A stretch of 64,000 nucleotides of DNA from Bacillota bacterium. Lineage in GTDB: Bacteria > Bacillota > Clostridia > Acetivibrionales > Acetivibrionaceae. Below the pieces are notes generated by a model. It was not told the origin of the DNA, did not search any database, and saw nothing but the letters and a program-made list of their open reading frames with translations. The stretch covers positions 79,024-143,023 of the forward strand of contig JAEWSG010000013.1 in NCBI GenBank assembly GCA_023398495.1, written 5' to 3'. Both the position numbers and the translations under genes were made by a program. Below are positions 1 through 9,145 of the stretch, one piece after another (the stretch's first letter is position 1; every line of letters starts with the position of its first letter).

Positions 1-2634
1 TATATATGCTGTAATTTTGTTGTTTTCTGTAAGCTCTTTAATATCTAAATTAGTTGAGTAGTCGTTTGATTTATCATATGCCGAGCTACATTCAATTCTA
101 AAAGGTATATCTCCTGAAATTCCACCTGGTGCAATTTTACCTGCGTCATCTGCAAATGTAATTTCGCAATATGTGTCGGCTCCAGCAACAGGATTGTCTA
201 TCTTGTAACACTTGCCAAGCACCTTTTCTGCTCCGAAAGCTGCATATTCGCATACAAAAGAGTCTTGCTCGCTGCTGTCATTTGTAAACCAATATCTAAC
301 CTTTATATCAGCTAGATTAACCGCAGTAGTTCCAGTGTTTTTAATGCTTATTGTAGATCTTATTGTATTCTTAGTTTCGTCATCTAATCCAGACTTATAT
401 AGAACTTTAATTGAAGCATTATTATCAGGGGTTACATTAGGGTCAGGTGTCGGAGTGGGAGTTGGTTGCAACTTTGAAGGCTCTTCTCCGAATACCTTAA
501 CACCATCTAAATATACAGGAACCTTTTTACTTACTGTAAAATCGTTCGTAACATTCATTAAACTATAATCATTAGATGAATCCCAGTGAGTCATATAATT
601 TGCGTCCTGTTTCACTCTGAACGAAATTTGCAGTTCCCTGTCTCCATATATTTTTTTCCCGCTCCAATCAAATTCAAAATAGTAAGTTCCTGCATCATCC
701 CATTTGAAAGGGCCCCTGAACTCAATGGGTTCTTGCTGCATAGAAATTTGCTCATCATATTCAACAGAAAATATTAAATCCTCTATATTTTGACCAGCCT
801 CTATAAGTTCACTTATATTTAAGAAATATCTTACCATCATACCTGTCTCATAATGTGGAGGTTGGCTGGATTCGTTATGTATTCTTAAAACAACTTGTGT
901 ACTGTCTTCTGTTTCCCGTGCCAATTTTGTCTCACAATAATAATCGTCAGTTCTTGGTTCCTTAGGCGGAAAATTTGCTATTGGTTCATGTCCCTCACCG
1001 TAATATTTATACAATCCTGCACAGGCACCGACAAAGGCAGCGTTATAGTCAATTGCAACTTCATTGTAAGCATACTCGGTAGTTGAATCTATATGATAAT
1101 CATTTAAATCCGGTCCCCCCGAGAGTGCTCCCCATAAAATATGTCTGTGCTCCTCCGGATCGTTCATACTGTTTGTTTTTGAACCGTGAGCTGCTCTGTG
1201 GTGTGGATGTTTTGCAAATGGTAATCCCTGCTCATAACCGTAACCAACTATATATGAATATCCCATAGGGTTTCTACCCATAATATATTCCATCGCACCC
1301 TTAGCCCACTCACCAAAATCAGTCCTTTCAGGATGGTTTTTCATATATACAAGTGCAGATAATTGAGCAGCTGTATTATAGCGGGCAGATCCCCAACCGT
1401 TTATCATTGAATATCCGGCAGGCGATGTTTTATAATAATTTGTATCTTTGGGATCTTTATGCTTACATTTGCCACCAGACAAATACTCCACATTCCAGCT
1501 TGCAATAAAATCAAACAGTTCGTTCTCGGGGAATAACTGATTAAGTTTTAAAAATGTTCCTCCCCACACTGCATCCCAACAATGTACCCATGAATTATAC
1601 CAGACATTTTGTTTAAAAGTTTCGGGTATTATCCTTTTCATATACCCTATATAGTTTCCGCTTTCGTCCACTGCCATTATATCGTCTATATATTTCATAT
1701 CTTTAGTACACTCATAGAGCCATACTGCTGCCCAAGCCAGCTCATCTTCATCATAATCCGATGTATAATAGCCATCACCTTTATGTTTTCCTCTGTATTT
1801 CTTTGCGAAATCATACATTGCTTCTGCAACAGTAAGGCACTCATTAGCATATTCAGAGTCTTCGTCCTTGAAATTCATATATGAGGTGCATAGTGCGGCA
1901 GCAGTACTCGCACATACATCACTGCCTGGAGAATCAGCGGTTGCAAAATCAGCAGGTCTTGAATTAGTAAAGTTTTCAGGATATAATTCCGGTGGTCCCC
2001 AATAACAATGGTCCTCATCTCCTTCCCCTACCATGTAGCAAAAAGCAATCAGATCACCATTTTCATCAAGGAAGGAGCAGCGTAAGAATGTATCGGTGAA
2101 GTGCCTCAGAATATCAACCATATGCTCTTCCTCACCTGTTGCCGTAAAGGATTCCCTGAACTCATTAAATCCCCAGCCAAGGGTACCAGCCGCATAACTC
2201 TGGGGAAGACCGAAACGTACGTGGTCTCCGGCATCGTGAAATCCGCCATGCACATCAACTGTCCCATCGCCATCGGGATCAATTATATGTTGGTACTTTT
2301 CTAAAAACTCGTCGGAAAGTGATGTTCTTTCAAGAGGAATTGCTGCATCACCTTCATGGCAGGAACCTCTCCATTCAATCTTTCCACCTTTGTCATAGCC
2401 AGCTTCCACACCACACATTTCTGTGTCATAGAAATAGATTGATTTCTGCAAAGCTTCGGCAAAATTGAAATGATTGTAATCTTCCCAGCCTTCAACGGGT
2501 GCCCAACCAGCAGGCGGCGCATCTGCAAATACTGTACTTGTTGAAAAAAGCTGTGCGGTCATAAGACCGGCAAGTAAAAAGCTTGACAACCTTTTCCGGC
2601 CTTTTTTACCCCTTCCATTTGAAAAATTAAACAT
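1..2634 (-). CDS. GH9 endoglucanase with CBM3c and CBM3b, no dockerin seen (CelI-like); 3' end cut by window
   Basis: Secreted processive cellulase. The frame is open from an ATG at 2634 to base 1, giving 878 residues without a stop. A GGAGG lies just upstream of the start (about 2643-2647). An N-terminal signal peptide (basic start, then a hydrophobic stretch to about residue 35) precedes a GH9 domain (about 45-545) with the DAGDH motif (Asp134, Asp137) and the catalytic acid in YNEVAIDYN (Glu525). A CBM3c (about 555-715) is followed by a Pro-Thr linker and a second CBM3 (about 735-878). The order GH9-CBM3c-CBM3b is that of C. thermocellum CelI, a free enzyme of about 890 residues, so only about ten residues plus the stop are probably missing. 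The last visible strand matches the end of the CBM3 fold, leaving little room for a dockerin, but this cannot be excluded. Divergent from the next GH9 gene. Confidence 0.93.
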   Translation of the reverse strand, partial: MFNFSNGRGKKGRKRLSSFLLAGLMTAQLFSTSTVFADAPPAGWAPVEGWEDYNHFNFAEALQKSIYFYDTEMCGVEAGYDKGGKIEWRGSCHEGDAAIPLERTSLSDEFLEKYQHIIDPDGDGTVDVHGGFHDAGDHVRFGLPQSYAAGTLGWGFNEFRESFTATGEEEHMVDILRHFTDTFLRCSFLDENGDLIAFCYMVGEGDEDHCYWGPPELYPENFTNSRPADFATADSPGSDVCASTAAALCTSYMNFKDEDSEYANECLTVAEAMYDFAKKYRGKHKGDGYYTSDYDEDELAWAAVWLYECTKDMKYIDDIMAVDESGNYIGYMKRIIPETFKQNVWYNSWVHCWDAVWGGTFLKLNQLFPENELFDFIASWNVEYLSGGKCKHKDPKDTNYYKTSPAGYSMINGWGSARYNTAAQLSALVYMKNHPERTDFGEWAKGAMEYIMGRNPMGYSYIVGYGYEQGLPFAKHPHHRAAHGSKTNSMNDPEEHRHILWGALSGGPDLNDYHIDSTTEYAYNEVAIDYNAAFVGACAGLYKYYGEGHEPIANFPPKEPRTDDYYCETKLARETEDSTQVVLRIHNESSQPPHYETGMMVRYFLNISELIEAGQNIEDLIFSVEYDEQISMQQEPIEFRGPFKWDDAGTYYFEFDWSGKKIYGDRELQISFRVKQDANYMTHWDSSNDYSLMNVTNDFTVSKKVPVYLDGVKVFGEEPSKLQPTPTPTPDPNVTPDNNASIKVLYKSGLDDETKNTIRSTISIKNTGTTAVNLADIKVRYWFTNDSSEQDSFVCEYAAFGAEKVLGKCYKIDNPVAGADTYCEITFADDAGKIAPGGISGDIPFRIECSSAYDKSNDYSTNLDIKELTENNKITAYI

Positions 2635-2982
2635 TTATCAAACACCTCCAGAAATAATTAAAATAAAGTTATGTAAAAATTTCAACAAAACTTATCATTA
2701 AAAATAAAAAGGTTTCAAAATAATTCAACCTGGTTTGGAAAGAATGAGATAAATACAACGTAGAAAGGCTGGATATAGATATACATAGATAGTATTACAA
2801 ATATTAAAAATTCTTTCGCATACGTAAACTAAAAATTATTGCTCCAATATAAATTTGGATGAATTATTAACTTAATTTAATTTTACTATATGTAATATTT
2901 AATGTAAATAGCCCTAAGATATTGCAGGATTTTTGATTGCAGTATTTTTGTGTATTTTTTCATTCCAATGTAAATGCGTCTA

Positions 2983-3011
2983 TTGATTTTCTTTTAAGAA
3001 ATAACTACAAT
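2983..3011 (+). promoter_or_regulatory. Candidate sigma-A promoter of the dockerin-bearing GH9 gene
   Basis: TTGATT (2983-2988), a 17-bp spacer and TACAAT (3006-3011). Transcription would start near 3018, exactly where the hairpin repeat begins, so that repeat would form the 5' end of the mRNA. A SigI-type promoter was not recognised, but I cannot exclude one. Confidence 0.4.
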
Positions 3012-3017
3012 TAAATT

Positions 3018-3065
3018 ATAGATGAAAAACTCTAATAATAAAATTAAAGGACGGTTTTTTATCTA
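3018..3065 (+). repeat. Terminator-like hairpin repeat (copy 1 of 2)
   Basis: Arms AGATGAAAAAC and GTTTTTTATCT enclose a conserved spacer of about 23 nt. A near-identical copy lies at 63634-63683, after the CBM-rich pilus-locus gene. Here it lies in the presumed 5' leader of a cellulase gene. Confidence 0.7.
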
Positions 3066-3130
3066 AAATAGACAACGTTTAGATGCTATATTTATATAAT
3101 TATTTCAAATTTTCAAAGGGGAGAGGTAAG

Positions 3131-5509
3131 ATGAAAAAGGAAAAAAATTTTCTTAAGAAAATAAGGGCTTTGATTGTAAGTGCTGTTATCCTTGCTGTGG
3201 CAGTCATTCCTGGTAACATCAGAGCTGATGCTGCCGGACTGGAATTCAACTACGCAAAAGCACTTCAGTATTCTCTGCTTTTCTACGATGCAAACATGTG
3301 TGGTACAAGTGTTGATGAAAATAGCCTATATAATTGGAGAAGTGACTGTCATGTTTATGATGCAGAGCTTCCCCTCGATACTGTAAACACCAATATGTCA
3401 GCAAGTTTTATAAGTGCAAACAAAAGTATACTTGATCCTGATGGAAACGGTACTCTTGATGTTTCGGGAGGTTTCCATGATGCCGGGGATCATGTAAAAT
3501 TCGGAATGCCTGAAGCATATTCCGGGTCTACCTTAGGGTGGGGATTTTATGAATTCAGAGAACAATATGAAGCTACTGGACAAGACACCCACACCAAAAC
3601 AATTTTAAGATATTTTAATGATTATTTTATGAATTGTACATATCTGGATGCTTCCGGTAAGATGGCAGCATTTTGTTATCAGGTAGGTGATGGAGATATT
3701 GATCATGCCTATTGGAATGCACCGGAACTCGATGAAATGTTCCGAAGAGGATGGTTTGCTACCGAGGAAGTGCCTTCAACTGACTGCGTAACTTCGGCAG
3801 CAGCCTCACTTGCAGTTAACTATATGAATTTTAAGGATGAAGACCCCGAATATGCAGAAAAAAATCTTAAATATGCAAAAGCTTTATTTGAATTTGCAAA
3901 GACAAATGATAAGGAATGTAATAAAGACGGACCTAAAGGTTTTTATACTTCATTAAAATGGGAGGATGATTACTGCTGGGCTGCTTCATGGCTTTATCTG
4001 GCGACACAGGAAGATGATTATCTGGAAGAAGTATTTAAATATTATGATTATTATGCACCTTCTTGCTGGACACATTGCTGGAATGATGTTTGGGCAGGGA
4101 CTGCATGTATTTTGGCTGAGATAAATGATTTATATGATAAAGACGGAGAAGAATTTGAAAACAGATATAAAACAGCTACCAATAAAAGTCCTTATGAGGT
4201 TGTAGAATTCTGGAGCCAGATAGCCAAACTGGTAGATAATTGGATTAAGGGGCAAAGTGTTATTTTAACACCAGGTGGTTATGCATTTCTTAATCAATGG
4301 GGTTCTGCCAGATATAATACTGCTACTCAACTATGTGCTCTTGTTTATGATAAACATCATGGTGACAAACCTTCAAAATACAGTGAATGGGCAAAATCGC
4401 AAATGCATTATTTAATGGGTGACAATCCTGCCAAACGTTGTTACATTGTAGGATACAGTGATATTTCAGCAAAATTTCCACATCATAGGGCAGCATCAGG
4501 CTTGTCAAAATGTGAAGATCCGGAGCCGCATAAATACGTGCTTTATGGTGCATTAGTTGGTGGTCCGGGTCCGAAGGATGAACATATAGATGTTACATCT
4601 GATTATATTTATAATGAAGTAACAATAGACTATAATGCTGCATTTGTCGGAGCATGTGCCGGGCTTTATAGATTTTTTGGAGACCCTTCTATGGAGATTA
4701 CTCCGGATTTTCCGCCAAAGGTAGTAATTGAGGATCCTGGTACAGGTGGTTCTAAATACTGGGTAAAGGCATTTGGTATTGATGTTTCACAGCATGGGGA
4801 ACTAAAAACTACCGAAGTAACTTTATATGTATACTCTGATTCAAGCAAACCATCAAAAAACATCTCAGTCAGATATTATTTTGATATTACCGGAATGTCC
4901 TCTATTGAGCCAAACAAGACTGATATGAGACCGCTTTATGACCAGACCGCAGCTGAGACAGAATACGAAGCCAAATTTACCGGACCTCATAAGTATAAAG
5001 ATAATATTTACTATGTGGAAGTATCATGGGATGGTTATACAATTGCCAATTCAAATAAAAAGTATCAATTTGTAATTGGTACATACTTCTGGCAAAATTT
5101 CTGGAATCCATCAGATGACTGGAGTTATATGGGTTTGAAAATTGAAGAAGATAGTTGGAAGGGAACACCTGAAAAAACGGATAATATTTGTGTTTATGAT
5201 GCAGGTGTTCTTGTAGGCGGTATTGAACCGGATGGAACAACACCTGTTGTAACTACACCTACACCAACTGCAACAAATATATCACCTGTACCGACACCGA
5301 CGGATGATGTGATTGTTGGAGATTTAAACGGGGATGGCAAGGTAAACTCAATCGACTTTGCTCACTATAGAATGTATCTTCTGGGAATGATAGATGATTT
5401 TCCTGTAGTCAATGACTTAAAAGCTGCTGATTTAAACGGTGATGGAAAAATGAATTCTATTGACTTTGCACACTTAAGATTGTTTCTGCTTGGCTCTATT
5501 ACAAAGTAA
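3131..5509 (+). CDS. Cellulosomal GH9 endoglucanase, GH9-CBM3c-dockerin I (CelN/CelQ-like)
   Basis: Cellulosome-borne processive endoglucanase of 792 residues. The start is the ATG at 3131, preceded by GGGGAGAGG, not the ATG at 3083 in the same frame, which has no ribosome site and would put 16 residues before the signal peptide. The signal peptide ends near residue 34 (ADA-AG). GH9 spans about 37-520, with DAGDH (Asp117, Asp120) and the catalytic acid Glu496 in YNEVTIDYN. CBM3c covers about 535-690. A Pro-Thr linker leads to a C-terminal type I dockerin (about 727-792) with two Ca-loops, DLNGDGKVNSID and DLNGDGKMNSID. The Ser-Ile pair at the recognition positions suggests binding to scaffoldin cohesins of the C. 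thermocellum type. Domain order matches CelN and CelQ; by eye I cannot tell which is the closer relative. Probably monocistronic. Confidence 0.95.
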   Translation: MKKEKNFLKKIRALIVSAVILAVAVIPGNIRADAAGLEFNYAKALQYSLLFYDANMCGTSVDENSLYNWRSDCHVYDAELPLDTVNTNMSASFISANKSILDPDGNGTLDVSGGFHDAGDHVKFGMPEAYSGSTLGWGFYEFREQYEATGQDTHTKTILRYFNDYFMNCTYLDASGKMAAFCYQVGDGDIDHAYWNAPELDEMFRRGWFATEEVPSTDCVTSAAASLAVNYMNFKDEDPEYAEKNLKYAKALFEFAKTNDKECNKDGPKGFYTSLKWEDDYCWAASWLYLATQEDDYLEEVFKYYDYYAPSCWTHCWNDVWAGTACILAEINDLYDKDGEEFENRYKTATNKSPYEVVEFWSQIAKLVDNWIKGQSVILTPGGYAFLNQWGSARYNTATQLCALVYDKHHGDKPSKYSEWAKSQMHYLMGDNPAKRCYIVGYSDISAKFPHHRAASGLSKCEDPEPHKYVLYGALVGGPGPKDEHIDVTSDYIYNEVTIDYNAAFVGACAGLYRFFGDPSMEITPDFPPKVVIEDPGTGGSKYWVKAFGIDVSQHGELKTTEVTLYVYSDSSKPSKNISVRYYFDITGMSSIEPNKTDMRPLYDQTAAETEYEAKFTGPHKYKDNIYYVEVSWDGYTIANSNKKYQFVIGTYFWQNFWNPSDDWSYMGLKIEEDSWKGTPEKTDNICVYDAGVLVGGIEPDGTTPVVTTPTPTATNISPVPTPTDDVIVGDLNGDGKVNSIDFAHYRMYLLGMIDDFPVVNDLKAADLNGDGKMNSIDFAHLRLFLLGSITK

Positions 5510-5691
5510 GTGGCATCGTAAAGTGGAAGGTGCACCTCGGTAAAAAGTAAAAACAAAGTTTGCAATTTGATAACATTTTATGATATTATTAATGTGTGTA
5601 TCATTTCGTTAAGCTTTTCTAAATTTATTAACATTCACAATAAGTATTCTTTAGCTGCATTACATTAATTAAACTGAGGAGGGTAATGCTA

Positions 5692-6156
5692 ATGGAAGGA
5701 ATGCAATTAGTGGTATTCACTCTTAATGATGAAGTATGCGGAGTAGACACTACACAAGTGAAAGAAATTGTTATGTATGAGGCGATCACCAAAATGCCCA
5801 AAATGCCTCAATTTATTGACGGAGTTATAAACTTAAGAGGCATGGTTGTACCGGTTGTGAACCTCAACAAAAGGTTTGATCTTGGTAATACCCAGGTTAC
5901 AAAAAAGACTAAAATAATTATAACTGATTTGTCCGGCAAATTGGTAGGATTTATTGTTAATGACGTTTCAGAAATAATAAAGCTTCCTGCCGAGAGTATT
6001 GAAAATACACCGGAAATAATCAGAAAGATAGACAATTCTTATTTGAAGAATGTTGGCAAGAATGGCGAAAATTTAATATCAATACTAGATCTAAGTACCA
6101 TTTTGACAGATACTGAAATAAAGAACATCGAGAGCAAAAACTTAGAACTAAATTAG
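5692..6156 (+). CDS. cheW: CheW-like chemotaxis coupling protein
   Basis: Single-domain CheW of 154 residues, which couples chemoreceptors to the kinase CheA. It shows the family pattern: VVFTLNDEVCGVDTTQVKEI at the start, the central GVINLRGMVVPVVNL segment and the LVGFIVNDVSEI strand. The chosen ATG at 5692 lies 8 nt after GAGGAGGG (5676-5683); another ATG at 5686 is too close to it. No other chemotaxis gene is adjacent, so the partner complex is unknown. A strong hairpin terminator follows. Confidence 0.9.
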   Translation: MEGMQLVVFTLNDEVCGVDTTQVKEIVMYEAITKMPKMPQFIDGVINLRGMVVPVVNLNKRFDLGNTQVTKKTKIIITDLSGKLVGFIVNDVSEIIKLPAESIENTPEIIRKIDNSYLKNVGKNGENLISILDLSTILTDTEIKNIESKNLELN

Positions 6157-6185
6157 GCAATGTGAGTTTGTTTTGTTTTGTTTCA

Positions 6186-6203
6186 CAGCGGAAGCTGCAG
6201 TCA
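6186..6203 (+). repeat. Short GGAA-loop hairpin repeat (copy 1 of 3)
   Basis: CAGCGGAAGCTGCAGTCA, able to form the stem CAGC/GCTG around a GGAA tetraloop. The same 17-18 bp occurs at 16306-16323 and 46290-46307, always between genes. Confidence 0.6.
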
Positions 6204-6220
6204 AAGAGAATTATAAAAAT

Positions 6221-6246
6221 AAAAAAGAGCGTATCAGCTCTTTTTT
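6221..6246. terminator. Bidirectional intrinsic terminator between cheW and ychF
   Basis: AAAAAAGAGC, loop GTATCA, GCTCTTTTTT. A/T tracts on both sides let it serve both converging genes. Confidence 0.88.
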
Positions 6247-6293
6247 GTAGTTTTCTATTTTAATATACCTGTAAATTAAAGCCTTATTAACTC

Positions 6294-7388
6294 TTATACA
6301 TTGAATCTGAAAAGCGTAACATCGCCGTCATTCATTACATATTCCTTGCCTTCCGAACGTACTAGTCCTTTTTCCTTTGCAGCAGTATATGAACCGCATT
6401 CCATAAGGTCTTTGAAGGCAACTATTTCCGCACGAATAAAACCTCTTTCAAAATCAGTATGGATTTTTCCGGCAGCCTGAGGCGCCTTAGTCCCTTTTAC
6501 AATTGTCCAGGCCCTTACTTCCTGTGGTCCGGCGGTAAGGAAGCTGATAAGTCCCAATAATTTGTAACTCGTTTTTACAAGCCTGTCCAACCCTGATTCA
6601 GATAATCCGAGTTCGTTTAGAAACTCAGCTTTTTCTTCGTCTTCAAGCTGAGCAATCTCTTCTTCGATTTTAGCACATATAACCATTACCTCTGAGCCTT
6701 CTTTTTTAGCGTGTTCCATAAGTTCCTGCAAAAGCAGATTTGAGGAAGTGTCACTTAAACCGTCTTCTGCAACATTTGCAGCATATAATACAGGTTTTGA
6801 AGTAAGTAAAAACAGCTGATCAACCATATTTTCCTGCACGGCATCAAATTTCATGGATCTTGCGGGTTTGCCTTCAGATAGAGTTTTTAATATCTCTTCA
6901 TAAAGATCCAACTCTGTCTGAAATTTCTTGTCACCTGATTTTAGCATTTTGCGGGTCCGGTCAATCCTTTTCTCCATAACTTCAAGATCGGCTAGAACAA
7001 GCTCCATTTCAATGGTTTCAACGTCACGTACAGGGCCTACCGAGCCGTCGACATGAACGATGTTGCTATCCTCAAAACACCTTACAACATGTACAATTGA
7101 GTCCACTTCACGTATATGGGACAAAAACTTGTTACCAAGACCTTCGCCCTTGCTTGCACCTTTTACAAGACCTGCTATGTCAACAAATTCTATTGCCGTA
7201 GGAGTAACTTTTTCAGGATTGTACATTTTGGCCAGTTTATCAAGTCGTTCATCGGGAACGGCCACTATTCCGACGTTTGGTTCTATTGTACAAAACGGAT
7301 AATTGGCAGATTCGGCACCTGCCTTCGTAATAGCATTAAACAAAGTACTTTTGCCTACATTGGGTAGGCCAACTATTCCTAATTTCAT
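6294..7388 (-). CDS. ychF: Redox-regulated/translation-associated ATPase of the YchF/OLA1 family
   Basis: Obg-like P-loop protein of 364 residues, close to the family's usual 363-366. It binds ATP or GTP and associates with ribosomes; its exact role is unsettled. The family signature GIVGLPNVGKST (Walker A) opens the protein, followed by FVDIAGLVKGASKGEGLGN, then the coiled-coil arm (about 130-160) and a C-terminal TGS domain with HTDFERGFIRAE and the ending FRFNV. I chose the ATG at 7388 because orthologues begin near MKLGIVGLP; the ATG at 7397 in frame is only 3 nt from the AGGA. Convergent with cheW. Confidence 0.95.
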   Translation of the reverse strand: MKLGIVGLPNVGKSTLFNAITKAGAESANYPFCTIEPNVGIVAVPDERLDKLAKMYNPEKVTPTAIEFVDIAGLVKGASKGEGLGNKFLSHIREVDSIVHVVRCFEDSNIVHVDGSVGPVRDVETIEMELVLADLEVMEKRIDRTRKMLKSGDKKFQTELDLYEEILKTLSEGKPARSMKFDAVQENMVDQLFLLTSKPVLYAANVAEDGLSDTSSNLLLQELMEHAKKEGSEVMVICAKIEEEIAQLEDEEKAEFLNELGLSESGLDRLVKTSYKLLGLISFLTAGPQEVRAWTIVKGTKAPQAAGKIHTDFERGFIRAEIVAFKDLMECGSYTAAKEKGLVRSEGKEYVMNDGDVTLFRFNV

Positions 7389-7492
7389 TGATAACATCTA
7401 TCCTTTCTGATTATCAACACCAACTATTCCTGCTGATATACATTTTTTGCTTTGCAAAATAATGTTCCTATGCTTGAAGCTTTTTAGCTTCA

Positions 7493-7544
7493 TTATTGGG
7501 TTTAAACTATAAATTTTGACAAATGAATTTTTTGAAACACCTTA
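7493..7544 (+). repeat. MITE-end-like repeat fragment (pair with 44720-44773)
   Basis: About 52 bp beginning TTATTGGG and ending TTTTTTGAAACACCTTA, matching 44720-44773 at most positions. The last 28 bp resemble the right end of the MITE at 40151-40249 (TTGAC, then TTTTTTG, then CACCTTA), so it is probably a decayed relative. Confidence 0.6.
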
Positions 7545-7599
7545 TTATCGTGAGAATTCAATTTATCCTTTTAAAATCATTTTCACGATTTATATAATT
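7542..7599 (+). repeat. Two-hairpin repeat, second half only
   Basis: TATCGTGAGAATTCAA at the left and TCATTTTCACGATTTATA at the right form the ATCGTGA(A)AAT/ATTTTCACGAT stem of the second hairpin of the family described at 51321-51422. The first half is absent. Confidence 0.7.
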
Positions 7600-7718
7600 A
7601 GTAAACCAAACTAAATTATATATTATAAAAACCTTCAATGCAACAAGTATGAAAAGTTTAGTTTGCAAATATAAATTGCAAACAGCATTTATTATAACTG
7701 TAAATAGGGAACTTAACA

Positions 7719-9002
7719 TCATGTTGTAAACTTCTTTGGCATCAACTTTTTCAGAACTTCAAAAATAACAAATGCAACGCCTATTGAGTAGATGGGGTGA
7801 AGGGGAAATACATATCTTGAATTGCCTTCAAGCACGAACATCATCGCATTAAAATAGGCAAAAATCAACAGTATGAAGGTTGTAAAGTCTATTTTCCAGT
7901 AACGTATAAATTTGTATAAAGCATAGACTATAAAAGCAAAAAGCATCATGTAAAATGGCGGATACAGTAATCTCTCCAGTTTGACAGCTTTAGAGGTTAT
8001 TGGGTGCCATTTGTCCACGTCGATAGTGAGTGACCACATTATATCATCAGTTTTAATAAGATATGAATTCGCAATTCGTTTGAACGCAAGCTTTATGAAT
8101 TTATTGGGATTATCTTTAATCCATTTATACGCAAGTTCTTTTCCTACCTTGTGAATTGCCATTTCATCAAAGCCGGTTTCGGTTCTGTATTTAAGAAATG
8201 GACTATCGGGGTATTTATATGGGTCACTCCATGAACCGGTTGCGTATTCGTTATTGTTTACATATATAACATAGCCTCCATTGGTTGAAAATACCGGTTC
8301 ACCAAAGGCGATATAGTTTCTGATTACCCATGGAGCTACAACTAAAGCAACTGCCGCTGCAAATGAGACTATATATACTACTTTCTTTTTCAGATTCAGA
8401 TCCTTTTTTATAAACATGAAGAGTGCATAAATAGCAGGTATAAACATTCCTATTGGTCTTACAAGAGTAAGATATCCAATTAATAAACCAATCACAAATG
8501 GATTGTTTTTATTAAAAAACAGGTATATTGAAAGCATCAGAAGTGCTGAGAATAATATCTCAGAGCAATGGATGCTGTTATAAGCAATTGCAAGGGGTGA
8601 AAATGCAAATAACGTTAAAGTTATCAATGCAACTTTTTCACTAAAGAACTGTTTTGCAAGTTTGTAAGTTAAAAACATTATCAAGGCAGATAAAACGACA
8701 TTGAAGAGCTTTCCAACGATTAAGTTTGAGCCGAAAACAAGGTATAATAAAGCAAGAGTTCCTGGGTATCCTATTGGACGAAAGGCAGTTGGATTACCTG
8801 GAGTTCCTGTATAATAAGGGTAAATGCCGTTTAAAAATCCTTTGCCTTGTGATAATTCCACACCCTTAACGTGATACCACATAAAGTCTGTTTCAGGGTA
8901 TGTTGGAATGACAATTATCCAAATAAGTCTTGCAATTACTCCAGCCAATATTATTAAAAGGTAGTAGTGTTTTTTTATGAAATCAATACTTTTCTGTAAC
9001 AT
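7719..9002 (-). CDS. Polytopic membrane glycosyltransferase, GT39/ArnT-like
   Basis: Integral membrane protein of 427 residues with about nine to eleven hydrophobic segments. The N-terminal layout (a membrane helix, then an extracytoplasmic loop with the acidic TYPETDFMWY, then FRPIGYPGTLALLY) is that of lipid-phosphosugar-dependent C-type glycosyltransferases (PMT/ArnT/GT83 group). These move a sugar from a polyprenyl phosphate to protein, lipid or cell-wall polymer on the outer face. The acceptor cannot be inferred. The start is supported by AAGGAG 6 nt upstream. It follows the DEAD-box gene on the same strand but a terminator lies between them. Confidence 0.75.
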   Translation of the reverse strand: MLQKSIDFIKKHYYLLIILAGVIARLIWIIVIPTYPETDFMWYHVKGVELSQGKGFLNGIYPYYTGTPGNPTAFRPIGYPGTLALLYLVFGSNLIVGKLFNVVLSALIMFLTYKLAKQFFSEKVALITLTLFAFSPLAIAYNSIHCSEILFSALLMLSIYLFFNKNNPFVIGLLIGYLTLVRPIGMFIPAIYALFMFIKKDLNLKKKVVYIVSFAAAVALVVAPWVIRNYIAFGEPVFSTNGGYVIYVNNNEYATGSWSDPYKYPDSPFLKYRTETGFDEMAIHKVGKELAYKWIKDNPNKFIKLAFKRIANSYLIKTDDIMWSLTIDVDKWHPITSKAVKLERLLYPPFYMMLFAFIVYALYKFIRYWKIDFTTFILLIFAYFNAMMFVLEGNSRYVFPLHPIYSIGVAFVIFEVLKKLMPKKFTT

Positions 9003-9070
9003 AGCGTCTCCTTGTGTTGTTTTATATAGAACATTTTACTTATCTTTATAAGGTTGTGTCAAGGTTATTA

Positions 9071-9114
9071 GGTGATTCCAAAAAAATAACTGGTCAATTG
9101 GTGTTTCAAAAAAA
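9071..9114 (-). repeat. Partial MITE copy (left-end fragment)
   Basis: GGTGATTCCAAAAAAATAAC and the following 24 bp match one end of the 99-bp MITE at 40151-40249, read from the other strand; TTA precedes it. The rest of the element is missing. Confidence 0.65.
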
Positions 9115-9123
9115 GGGAACTTA

Positions 9124-9145
9124 AAAGGGGCTTAAAGCCCCTTAT
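9124..9145 (-). terminator. Intrinsic terminator of the DEAD-box helicase gene
   Basis: Stem AAGGGGC/GCCCCTT overlapping the stop codon, followed on the minus strand by TTTTAAG. Confidence 0.75.

Larger units (their letters stand above)
2635..3130. other. Divergent intergenic region between two GH9 cellulase genes
   Basis: AT-rich 496-bp spacer holding the promoters of both cellulase genes. A sigma-A-like promoter for the rightward gene is annotated separately. For the leftward gene, TTTACA (2908-2903) and TAAAAT (2885-2880) on the minus strand are spaced 17 bp, which would give a leader of about 240 nt; in DNA this AT-rich such matches arise easily. A terminator-like hairpin repeat sits at 3018-3065. 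No coding frame is seen. Confidence 0.6.
7389..7718. other. Intergenic region made largely of repeat fragments
   Basis: About 330 bp upstream of ychF and downstream of the leftward glycosyltransferase gene. It holds a small hairpin TGAAGC/GCTTCA near 7474-7492, a MITE-end-like fragment (7493-7544) fused directly to a half copy of the two-hairpin repeat (7542-7599), and an AT-rich remainder with no coding frame. Confidence 0.6.
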
